Source: Bacteroidota bacterium (GTDB lineage Bacteria > Zhuqueibacterota > JdFR-76 > DREG01). Taken from it: a DNA stretch of 13,639 nt. Within the stretch, counting starts at the first letter, position 1, and the number at the start of each line of letters is the position of its first letter. A model generated the notes under the pieces. That model was not told where the DNA came from, searched no databases, and was given only the letters and a program-made list of their open reading frames with translations. Below are positions 7,621-13,639 of the stretch, piece by piece. The translations under genes were made by a program, and so were the position numbers. The stretch is from positions 1 through 13,639 of the forward strand of contig JAUXJX010000011.1 in the NCBI GenBank assembly GCA_030624545.1, written 5' to 3'.

Positions 7621-9406
7621 TACTCTCCAACTCCTCTTGAATCAATTGTTTGTGGTATAAGTCCGCATAAAATCCGTCTTGAGCCAGTAATTCAGGGTGG
7701 GTACCCGTTTCAATAATTCTTCCATCTCGCAGCACCAGAATCAAATCCGCATCGGTAAGCGTTGTGACCCGATGGGAAACGATGATTTTGGTACATTCTG
7801 CAAACTGGCTTTTGAGATTGTTCAGGATTTTTCGTTCGGTAACGGTATCCACTGCAGAAAGTGAATCATCCAAAATCAAAATCTTGGGACGACGAAGGGC
7901 GGCCCTCGCAATCGAAATTCGCTGTTTTTGGCCTCCGGAAAGATTGATGCCCCGCTCTCCCAGAAGGGTGTCATATTGATCCGAGAAAGCTTCGATTTCC
8001 GGGGCGATTTGGACGCACTCAGCGATTCTTCTCAATTCTGCCGGGTCGTATTTGCCGTCCCCAAATGCGATGTTTGCGGCGATTGAGTCGGAAAACAGAA
8101 AATCCTCCTGTGGAACGAAACCTACCTTGGCACGCAGAACTTTGAGTGGAATACGGTTGATTTCATAATCGCCAAGAAGAACTTTCCCCTCCTGAGCATC
8201 GTGCAACCGGCCGATCAGATTTACCAGGGTTGATTTACCCGAACCGGTAGTGCCAACTACTGCCACATACATCCCTTCATCGATTTCAAAGTTGACGTCG
8301 GAAATCACATTTTGGCCGGCCGCTCCGTACTTGAATGAAATGTTTCGGAATTTGATAGAACCGGAAATGGATTTGATCGAATGATCTGTATCCACCGAAT
8401 CCTTGATCTCCGGTTCTTCATCCATGATTTTTTCGATTCTGGCAAAGGACGCAGCCCCCATCTGAAAAAGATTGATCACCCATCCGATCGATATCATGGG
8501 CCACATCAAGCTGATCAGGTAGGTATTGAAGGATACAAATTCCCCCAGGGTGATACGCTGAAATATGACATCTCTACCCCCGAAATAGAGAACGACAACA
8601 AATCCGAGCCCCGCCAGAAGCGTGATTCCTGCAAATAACACCCCCCTTAGTAGGGAAAGTTTCAAATTGCTCTTCAAGTAGCTTTGATTCACTTCGTTAA
8701 AGTAGCCGATTTGCTTCTCTTCAAGTCGATATGCCTTGACAACCCGGATGCCCGAAAAATTCTCCTCCACCTTGGTTGTGACATCTGAGAAAAGGGATTG
8801 AACTTTATCGGAGATGCGATACATCCTTTTTACGAGGCGATTTACGGAGACAGCAATAATCGGAAACGGAGCCAGCGCAAGCAGGGTCAATTTGAAATCG
8901 ATCTGCACCATCACGACGACAGCCAATGTGGTATAAACGATGGTCTGCAGAGAATACATAATGCCGGGACCCAAGAGACTTCGAACCGCATTGATGTCAT
9001 TCGTCCCTCGCGCCATGATGTCTCCGATCCGCCGGCGATGGTAAAATGCCGGTGACAGCTTTTGAAGATGGGCGAAATAGTCGTTCCGGAGATCGTACTC
9101 AATCTTTCTTGAAATTCCAATCAGAATCAATCGCGTGAAATAGAGACAAATCCCGGAGAAGAGGGCAGCCAGCAAAAAAGGACCGATGGACAAAAAAAAT
9201 GTATCGTTGGGTCCAACATCCTTCAGAATATCGATGGGATATTTGAGGAAATATGGCACGGCCGCTGCCATAACACTGGCCAAGAGAAGGGCAATAAAAC
9301 CGTATATGTATTCTTTCTTGTATTTCTTTAGATAATTTGAGAGTCTGAAAAGAATCAATTGTTGAAACCACTTTGGATTGGATTCAAAGACGGCGCCCTG
9401 CGCCAA
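7613..9406 (-). CDS. ABC exporter half-transporter, degenerate-site subunit (MdlA-like)
   Basis: Partner half-transporter, 597 residues, with a six-helix membrane domain (about residues 32-315) and an ATPase domain (about 348-590). It shows Walker A GTTGSGKS (385-392), Q-loop Gln433, canonical signature LSGGQ (489-493), Walker B ILILD (509-513) and H-loop His545. The residue after Walker B is Asp514 (ILILDDSLS) instead of the catalytic Glu, as in MdlA- and TM287-type subunits. It would therefore pair with the downstream protein to form one hydrolysing and one weak ATP site. The start is uncertain: the open frame reaches back only to a TGA about 50 bp upstream, and within it the TTG at 9406 is the first plausible start, with a weak AGGCGAAG upstream. 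It follows the symporter gene by 52 bp, so all three may be cotranscribed. Confidence 0.9.
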   Translation of the reverse strand: MAQGAVFESNPKWFQQLILFRLSNYLKKYKKEYIYGFIALLLASVMAAAVPYFLKYPIDILKDVGPNDTFFLSIGPFLLAALFSGICLYFTRLILIGISRKIEYDLRNDYFAHLQKLSPAFYHRRRIGDIMARGTNDINAVRSLLGPGIMYSLQTIVYTTLAVVVMVQIDFKLTLLALAPFPIIAVSVNRLVKRMYRISDKVQSLFSDVTTKVEENFSGIRVVKAYRLEEKQIGYFNEVNQSYLKSNLKLSLLRGVLFAGITLLAGLGFVVVLYFGGRDVIFQRITLGEFVSFNTYLISLMWPMISIGWVINLFQMGAASFARIEKIMDEEPEIKDSVDTDHSIKSISGSIKFRNISFKYGAAGQNVISDVNFEIDEGMYVAVVGTTGSGKSTLVNLIGRLHDAQEGKVLLGDYEINRIPLKVLRAKVGFVPQEDFLFSDSIAANIAFGDGKYDPAELRRIAECVQIAPEIEAFSDQYDTLLGERGINLSGGQKQRISIARAALRRPKILILDDSLSAVDTVTERKILNNLKSQFAECTKIIVSHRVTTLTDADLILVLRDGRIIETGTHPELLAQDGFYADLYHKQLIQEELESIA

Positions 9407-9458
9407 TACTTCGCCTAGTAAGTGCCCCCAATTACTCGGTGTTGTTCCAAATCATATT

Positions 9459-11042
9459 TTATTGACTTTTCCCCAAACTTGCCACCGTATTTGCCACCGC
9501 TATTGTGACAATCGTCCCAATTAACACATACCAGGGCCACGCTATTTGGGCGGGCACGACAAAGAGAATGAGCAGGAGAATCGGCCCACCGAAGCCAAGC
9601 ATCGCTATTCTGTGAATGCTACTTCTTATGCGGGAGAACATCCATATGGCTGCAAGAAGATTGATGATCGTCAAGACGGTTAAGATGGCTCCTTGGACAC
9701 CGATGACCCAGGTCATAAAGAATATGGCTGTCCATATGCCCACAAGAGCATCCTCTTCCCCGGCTTTTTTGCTGAGGATTCCAAGGAAGAAGACGCCCAG
9801 CATTCCTCCATAAGTGAAGGATGCAATTCCGAGTCCCAATTCAACCACAGGATTCTCTTTGTCTTTGAAAAACATGGCGCCGGCAATGAAGACGATTCCC
9901 CATAACAGGGTAATCAGGCGGGAATAGAGGAGTTCCTTTGATTCTGATAGGTCTTTAGCGAGTCTGGGTTTTATCAAATCATTCATGCTGGTGGAGGCCA
10001 GGGCGTTCAAGGAGGCGCTCAGGGTCGACATCGCCGCGGCAAAGATTCCGGCGATGATCAGTCCGGACAACCCCGCGGGAAGACCTTCCACGATGAAGCG
10101 CGGAAAGATCTCATCTGAGCGCATTGCAACGCCGCCATAATAGGCGTATAGCAGGACCCCCACCATCAAAAACACGGCGAACTGAATGAACACCAGAATT
10201 CCGCTTGTGATAAGGGCCTTTTGGCTGTCTTTCAAATTCCTGCAACTGAAGAGTTTTTGGACGATTAGTTGGTCGGTGCCATGTGAGGCCATGGATAGAA
10301 AGGCCCCGCCAAGAAGCCCTGTAATTAAGGTATAATTGATTGAAAAGAACTCTCTTAATCCGCCTTCGAACCCAAGGCTGAAGATGCGAAATTTTTCACC
10401 TGGCGCTGCAGCGGAGACAACTGAATTCCACCCCTCCGGCAGAGCCTGCAGGATCATGAACCCCGCCAATATCGCGCTCGCAAAATAGATCGACATCTGT
10501 AGTAAATCAAGCCAGACGATAGCCTTGATCCCACCAAAATATGTATATAGAATTGTGACCAGGCCAATTACCAGAATACTGGTGGGATAGTTCCAACCTG
10601 TAATGATGGAGAGCGGTATAGCCGTTGCGAACAAACGGACTCCATCAGCAAGCAGGCGGGTAAATTGAAAGACGAGAGTCGTGAAACTACGCAAGCGCGT
10701 GCCAAACCGATTGCCCAAAAGCTCGTAGGCTGTCCACAGTTTGCCCCGAGCATACGCCGGCAGAAGAACAAAACTGATGATCGTCCGGCCAACCACATAA
10801 CCGAGAGCAAGCTGAAGGAAACCTAGATTCGAGATATAGGCCAGTCCGGGAATACTGATAAAGGTCAAGGTGCTGGTTTCTGCCGCGACAATTGAGAAGG
10901 CAACCGCCCACCAGGGCAAATTCTTGCCCCCGAGAAAATAGTCCATGGACGATCTCTGCTGCCGGCTGAAATAGGAACCGAAAATCAGAACCACAACCAG
11001 ATAAGCAGCGAGTGTGAAATAATCAAGCCCTGAAAATTCCAT
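9459..11042 (-). CDS. Sodium:solute symporter (SSS family)
   Basis: Inner-membrane secondary transporter of the SSS family (TC 2.A.21; LeuT fold), coupling Na+ entry to uptake of an organic solute. With the ATG at 11042 it has 527 residues and about 13-14 hydrophobic segments. Family hallmarks are YFLGGKNLPWWAVAFSIVAA in and before TM1, the loop ASHGTDQLIVQKLFSCRNLKD, and SGLIIAGIFAAAMSTLSASL, whose adjacent Ser-Thr aligns with the Ser-Ser pair of the Na2 sodium site in vSGLT. A GTG at 11051, three codons upstream, is an alternative start; neither has a strong ribosome site. The solute (sugar, amino acid, sialic acid, carboxylate or other) cannot be named from sequence alone. It is the first gene of the leftward group with the two ABC genes, and diverges from manC. 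Confidence 0.9.
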   Translation of the reverse strand: MEFSGLDYFTLAAYLVVVLIFGSYFSRQQRSSMDYFLGGKNLPWWAVAFSIVAAETSTLTFISIPGLAYISNLGFLQLALGYVVGRTIISFVLLPAYARGKLWTAYELLGNRFGTRLRSFTTLVFQFTRLLADGVRLFATAIPLSIITGWNYPTSILVIGLVTILYTYFGGIKAIVWLDLLQMSIYFASAILAGFMILQALPEGWNSVVSAAAPGEKFRIFSLGFEGGLREFFSINYTLITGLLGGAFLSMASHGTDQLIVQKLFSCRNLKDSQKALITSGILVFIQFAVFLMVGVLLYAYYGGVAMRSDEIFPRFIVEGLPAGLSGLIIAGIFAAAMSTLSASLNALASTSMNDLIKPRLAKDLSESKELLYSRLITLLWGIVFIAGAMFFKDKENPVVELGLGIASFTYGGMLGVFFLGILSKKAGEEDALVGIWTAIFFMTWVIGVQGAILTVLTIINLLAAIWMFSRIRSSIHRIAMLGFGGPILLLILFVVPAQIAWPWYVLIGTIVTIAVANTVASLGKSQ

Positions 11043-11170
11043 AAAATGCACAACATTCAGTAGTGTGTATGAATAAAGAGGTCATGTCTTATGTATGCTA
11101 CAGTTAAGCAACAATGCCAAAAGAATCAAGGCATTTGTTGGTTCGTGACTGATCGCTGGACAAAAAATGC

Positions 11171-11198
11171 TTGAATAAAGACTATTTTCTTCTATATT
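11171..11198 (+). promoter_or_regulatory. Candidate sigma70-type promoter for manC
   Basis: TTGAAT (11171-11176) and TATATT (11193-11198) are separated by 16 bp, matching 4/6 and 5/6 of the -35 and -10 consensus. Transcription would begin near 11205 and leave a leader of about 210 nt before manC. In AT-rich DNA such matches occur by chance, so this is only a candidate. Confidence 0.3.
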
Positions 11199-11205
11199 CT
11201 TATTC

Positions 11206-11218
11206 GTGATAATATCAC
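11206..11218. repeat. Short palindrome GTGAT-AAT-ATCAC, possible operator
   Basis: A perfect 5-bp inverted repeat with a 3-bp centre, lying at the expected start point of the candidate promoter at 11171-11198. It resembles but does not match CRP/FNR sites (half-site spacing is one base short of the CRP consensus). An operator role is inferred only from its position. Confidence 0.3.
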
Positions 11219-11338
11219 ATCTTGCAAAATACTCATTCACCAGCTTTACGTTTATCAGTCATTCGTTGCGACATATCTCAACACGCAAGCCAGCTTCAAT
11301 TACTCGAACTTGCCAAGAAATCAGTTTGATTACAATTT

Positions 11339-11370
11339 GCTATTTTGTCCACATTCAATAAATAAATAGC
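11339..11370. repeat. 7-bp inverted repeat upstream of manC
   Basis: GCTATTT (11339-11345) and AAATAGC (11364-11370) are perfect inverted arms separated by 18 bases, ending 43 bp before the manC start. It could form a weak leader hairpin or bind a dimeric regulator; an AT-rich 370-bp region can hold such a repeat by chance. Confidence 0.25.
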
Positions 11371-11413
11371 TTGGGGATAGTAAAATCTATGATCAAAAAA
11401 TAGGATTGGTTGA

Positions 11414-12484
11414 ATGTTTGCAGTCATAATGGCGGGAGGGATCGGCAAGCGGTTTTGGCCGCAAAGTCGTCAGGAAAAACCCAAGCAATTTCTTCCGATT
11501 CTGGATTCAAGAACGATGATTCAGTCGACCGTGGAGCGTCTAAAGTTACTGGTGGATGATGACGCCATCTATTTCGCGTTGAACTACCAGCAGCAGTCAC
11601 TCCTTCTGGAGCAATTGCCCGACGTTAAGGAAAGCAACCTGATACTTGAGCCCTTTGGAAAGAATACGGCTCCATGCGTCGGATTAGCGGCTTTGTTATT
11701 AAAGCAGAAGGATCCGGATGAGGTTATGATTGTACTTCCATCCGATCACTTTATCCAGGATGAAGATACCTTTAGAGAAGCGCTGCTTGTTGCGGAGAAG
11801 ATTGCAATTGAGTACGATTCCCTGGTTACAATCGGCATCCAGCCTGACCGGCCGGCGACGGGATACGGCTATATCCAACACAGTGATAAGCTCAAGGAGG
11901 TTTCCGGAGTTTCAATTTTCAAAGTGAAGACCTTTGCGGAAAAGCCGAATGTTGAAACGGCACGGCGATTTCTGAGCAGCGGTGATTTTCTCTGGAACAG
12001 CGGCATATTCATATGGAAAATATCCACGATTCTGGAGGAAATCGAGACCCACCTCCCGGAACTTTTCAGTGGATTGGAAAAACTGGAGAAATCGATTGGA
12101 ACCGAGGATTATCTCGCCACCCTGGAGCAGGTTTACCGTCAAACGCGCAGTATATCGATCGACTACGGTGTTATGGAAAAAGCGAAAAATGTAAATGTGA
12201 TCAAGTGTGATTTTGGCTGGAATGACGTTGGCAGTTGGGATGAGGTGTACAAGTTGTCGCCGAAGGATGATCATGGCAATACCATTGTTGGCAACGGAAT
12301 TGCCTTTGACAGCAAGAACTGCCTTATTCTGTCTGACGACAACCTGATCAGCGTGCTCGGTATGGATGATCTGGTTGTAGTAAAGTCTGACAATGCCATT
12401 CTGATTTGTCCGAAAGATCGCACACAAGACGTGAAAGACCTTGCGGAGTACTTGAAGCGAAAAGACATGGATCAATATTTGTAA
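11414..12484 (+). CDS. manC: Mannose-1-phosphate guanylyltransferase
   Basis: Cytoplasmic nucleotidyltransferase that makes GDP-mannose from mannose-1-phosphate and GTP, the donor for mannose, fucose or rhamnose-type sugars in glycans. The 356-residue protein begins with the pyrophosphorylase signature GGIGKRFWPQSRQEKPKQF (8-26), followed by FGKNTAP (81-87), LPSDH (108-112, with the metal-binding Asp111), TGYGYIQ (149-155), the sugar-phosphate motif FAEKP (174-178), FLWNSGIFIW (192-201) and GWNDVGSWD (268-276). It is the short form, without the C-terminal cupin isomerase domain of bifunctional ManC/AlgA proteins. The ATG is preceded by AGGA at 11402-11405, 8 nt away. It heads the rightward gene run and is divergent from the symporter. 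It could feed exopolysaccharide or O-glycan synthesis, but a link to the Pel genes 6.7 kb away is not shown. Confidence 0.95.
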   Translation: MFAVIMAGGIGKRFWPQSRQEKPKQFLPILDSRTMIQSTVERLKLLVDDDAIYFALNYQQQSLLLEQLPDVKESNLILEPFGKNTAPCVGLAALLLKQKDPDEVMIVLPSDHFIQDEDTFREALLVAEKIAIEYDSLVTIGIQPDRPATGYGYIQHSDKLKEVSGVSIFKVKTFAEKPNVETARRFLSSGDFLWNSGIFIWKISTILEEIETHLPELFSGLEKLEKSIGTEDYLATLEQVYRQTRSISIDYGVMEKAKNVNVIKCDFGWNDVGSWDEVYKLSPKDDHGNTIVGNGIAFDSKNCLILSDDNLISVLGMDDLVVVKSDNAILICPKDRTQDVKDLAEYLKRKDMDQYL

Positions 12485-12518
12485 GAGGTGCCGGCTGCTT
12501 ACATGTCGATAAGACTGG

Positions 12519-12788
12519 GTGCAATACATTTTGAAGAATAAGGAAATCCAAAAACAGCAGTTGCTGCAGGAATTGGAGGAACTTCTGGCCCGCCTCTCTA
12601 TTCCGCTGAGGTACGAAAAAGGAGATTTCAGCGGCGGCTTATGCAAAATCGAAGAACAAGCTCATTTCATTCTAAACAAGAATCTTTCGTTGGAACAAAA
12701 ACTGCAGATTCTTAAGAGCGACCTCCAGCACATTAATCTGGAAGATCATTTTATCCGTCCCGCACTCCGGGAATTTCTGAATTCATAA
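12519..12788 (+). CDS. Small conserved-looking protein of unknown function (89 aa)
   Basis: I do not recognise a named family. From the GTG at 12519 the product is 89 residues: an amphipathic, Glu/Leu/Gln-rich helix (about 5-27), a segment IPLRYEKGDFSGGLCKIEEQ with a Gly-Gly-Leu-Cys core that looks like a beta-hairpin, then FILNKNLSLEQKLQIL and a C-terminal NLEDHFIRPALREFL. The layout (short helix, strands ending in an 'I-N-x-x-L-S' turn, then a helix) recalls ImmA/IrrE-like folds, but no HExxH zinc motif is present, so no peptidase activity should be assumed. No signal peptide or membrane segment. The start is uncertain: TTG at 12531 would remove four residues, and neither has a clear ribosome site. 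It sits 34 bp after manC and 23 bp before the EIIA gene on the same strand, which together with normal codon texture supports a real gene. Confidence 0.7.
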   Translation: MQYILKNKEIQKQQLLQELEELLARLSIPLRYEKGDFSGGLCKIEEQAHFILNKNLSLEQKLQILKSDLQHINLEDHFIRPALREFLNS

Positions 12789-12811
12789 CGAAGCCTCGAG
12801 GTTTTTCTGCC

Positions 12812-13276
12812 ATGGAGATAACAGAATTCCTTGGATATTTCAAGGAAGGTTCGTTCGTCGGACAAGTGAGGTCGAAAATCAAGGACAAAGTACTCGACGA
12901 GATGGTCAATAATATCAGCCGGAGTTGGAACTTGAAGGATGCACTGCTGATCTCGGACATGCTGAAACGCCGGGAAAAACTTGGCAGCACGGGAATTGGG
13001 TTTGGGATTGCAATTCCACACGGCAGAACCATCTCCGTGCCAAATTTGTTGGTCGCTTATGGCCATTCCAAAAAGGGAATTGATTTTGACGCCATTGATA
13101 ACAATCCGGTTCACAAAATCTTCATGATAATCGCTCCTCCCCAAGAGCAGTCGAATGTCTACCTTCCTTTTTTGGGAAAGCTGGTTGAAATACTCAAGTC
13201 GGAGGACGTGCGGGACAGTCTGGACACAGCCAAATCGACCGAAGAGTTAAATGATGCACTTGCGGGAGGATTTTGA
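12812..13276 (+). CDS. PTS EIIA-type phosphocarrier (PtsN/fructose-mannitol family)
   Basis: Cytoplasmic protein of 154 residues with the single PTS EIIA type 2 domain. The conserved core LKRREKLGSTGIGFGIAIPHGR places the phosphorylatable histidine at residue 70 (IPHGR). The ending EILKSEDVRDSLDTAKSTEELNDAL also matches the family's last helices. No EIIB/EIIC, EI or HPr gene is visible, so a regulatory PtsN-like role is more likely than sugar uptake, but the sequence alone does not decide. The ATG at 12812 is preceded by a modest CGAGG. It ends with TGA overlapping the ATG of the next gene, so the two are probably translationally coupled. Confidence 0.88.
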   Translation: MEITEFLGYFKEGSFVGQVRSKIKDKVLDEMVNNISRSWNLKDALLISDMLKRREKLGSTGIGFGIAIPHGRTISVPNLLVAYGHSKKGIDFDAIDNNPVHKIFMIIAPPQEQSNVYLPFLGKLVEILKSEDVRDSLDTAKSTEELNDALAGGF

Positions 13277-13278
13277 TG
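13264..13278 (+). promoter_or_regulatory. Ribosome site and TGATG stop/start overlap between the EIIA and zinc-ribbon genes
   Basis: GGGAGGA (13264-13270) precedes the ATG at 13276 by 5 nt, and the EIIA stop TGA (13274-13276) shares its A with that ATG. This fixes the start of the zinc-ribbon gene and rejects the in-frame TTG at 13273. Confidence 0.75.
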
Positions 13279-13611
13279 GACGAGAAGCAGTTACGCTTTC
13301 TGGTGGCGCTGCAGGACATCGATAATATGCTCCAGGAGAGTGATACTGAAAAAGAACTGGGGTTTAAGACCGAAGGTCCGGATAAACTGTTGGCCATACG
13401 CAAAGAAGTCGCAGAAAAAATCGATATGCAGATGCGGCGAATCTATGAAAGACTGCACGAAAAATATCGTCGTGCCGTTGTGCCGGTCAAAGATGATATT
13501 TGCCTGGGCTGTTTTGTGAAACTCCCCACCTCACTTACCGGAAGGGGAAAGGAGAATATTGTCATTTTCCGATGTGAGAATTGCGGCAGAATACTCTACT
13601 GGCTCGACTAG
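13276..13611 (+). CDS. Short C4-type zinc-ribbon protein
   Basis: Cytoplasmic 111-residue protein ending in a C4 zinc ribbon: CLGC (Cys76, Cys79) and CENC (Cys100, Cys103) followed by GRILYW, the typical ending of the zf-RING_7 / 'C4-type zinc ribbon' proteins (PF02591, CT398-like). Those proteins usually have about 230-250 residues with a long antiparallel coiled coil; here the N-terminal part is only about 70 residues of helix (LRFLVALQDIDNML and a Lys/Arg/Glu-rich stretch 36-68), so the coiled coil is much reduced. The reading frame is intact, which argues against recent decay. Function of the family is poorly known; nucleic-acid or protein binding is commonly suggested. It is coupled to the EIIA gene by a TGATG overlap. 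No terminator can be seen in the 28 bases left. Confidence 0.85.
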   Translation: MDEKQLRFLVALQDIDNMLQESDTEKELGFKTEGPDKLLAIRKEVAEKIDMQMRRIYERLHEKYRRAVVPVKDDICLGCFVKLPTSLTGRGKENIVIFRCENCGRILYWLD

Positions 13612-13639
13612 TTCTTCTGCCGGCGCACTAGCCCAAACC

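Larger units (their letters stand above)
11043..11413. other. AT-rich divergent intergenic region between the symporter and manC
   Basis: About 370 bases without a convincing gene. It should carry the promoters for the leftward symporter gene and the rightward manC gene. Visible elements are a sigma70-like candidate facing manC, a short palindrome beside it, and a 7-bp inverted repeat nearer manC. I see no tRNA, recognisable riboswitch or coding frame. Confidence 0.6.

Noticed and set aside
11158..11172. Sigma54-type promoter (TGG...TGC) in the divergent region
   Set aside because: The GG-to-GC spacing is 9 bases instead of 10 and the flanking consensus is poor.
12481..12502. Hairpin GTAAG...CTTAC over the manC stop
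   Set aside because: The stem is only 5 bp with a 12-base loop and no T-tract; it is neither a terminator nor a convincing attenuator.
11912..12646. A 244-codon open frame on the minus strand over manC
   Set aside because: It lies antisense to a well-conserved manC, shows no family motifs and has a composition typical of a shadow frame.
12746..13144. A 132-codon minus-strand open frame over the EIIA gene
   Set aside because: Antisense to the EIIA motif region with no recognisable domain or ribosome site.
13607..13631. ACTAG inverted repeat at the end of the window, possible start of an RNA gene
   Set aside because: The 5-bp arms are palindromic tetramers likely by chance, and the 28 bases after the last gene are too few to identify any RNA.

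Overview
The window looks like a piece of a Gram-negative bacterial chromosome of moderate GC content with no mobile elements, RNA genes or CRISPR array visible. The outer-membrane-type protein at 2895-4697 (signal peptide, TPRs, C-terminal beta-barrel ending in Trp) supports a diderm cell envelope. The mixture of Pel exopolysaccharide genes, an SSS symporter of the 'AETSTLTFISIPGLAY' type, an MdlAB-like ABC pair, ManC, an orphan PTS EIIA and a C4 zinc-ribbon protein would fit an FCB-type or related uncultured lineage, but the taxonomic guess is weak and comes from gene content only.

Region 1 (1-4697, + strand) is the 3' part of a Pel-type exopolysaccharide operon: a 5'-truncated pelF (glycosyltransferase), pelG (polytopic inner-membrane PST-type protein, overlapping pelF by 13 bp) and, 26 bp later, a secreted TPR/beta-barrel protein that plausibly does the PelB job of carrying the polymer across the outer membrane. 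The rest of the cluster (pelD, pelE and any modification or lipoprotein genes) would lie upstream, outside the window.

Region 2 (4736-11051, - strand) holds four genes. An SSS-family sodium:solute symporter (9459-11042) is followed after about 50 bp by two half-size ABC exporters that overlap by 8 bp (9406-7613 and 7620-5782). The two ABC subunits carry complementary active-site defects and clearly form one heterodimeric MdlAB/TM287-288-type exporter. After a 194-bp gap comes a 2,4-dienoyl-CoA-reductase-like short-chain dehydrogenase (5587-4736), which converges on the Pel operon.

Region 3 (11043-11413) is a 370-bp AT-rich divergent intergenic region with a candidate promoter and two inverted repeats.

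Region 4 (11414-13611, + strand) is a tight run of four genes: mannose-1-phosphate guanylyltransferase (manC), an unrecognised small protein of about 89 residues, a PtsN/fructose-type EIIA protein with the phosphorylatable His, and an unusually short C4 zinc-ribbon protein whose start overlaps the EIIA stop (TGATG). ManC makes GDP-mannose for glycans; the other three have no visible biochemical link to it, and their grouping is one of the more open questions here. Most of the window is readable in known families. The points most worth a second look are the compact PelB-like porin placed after pelG, the paired asymmetric ABC sites, and the small-protein/EIIA/short-zinc-ribbon trio.
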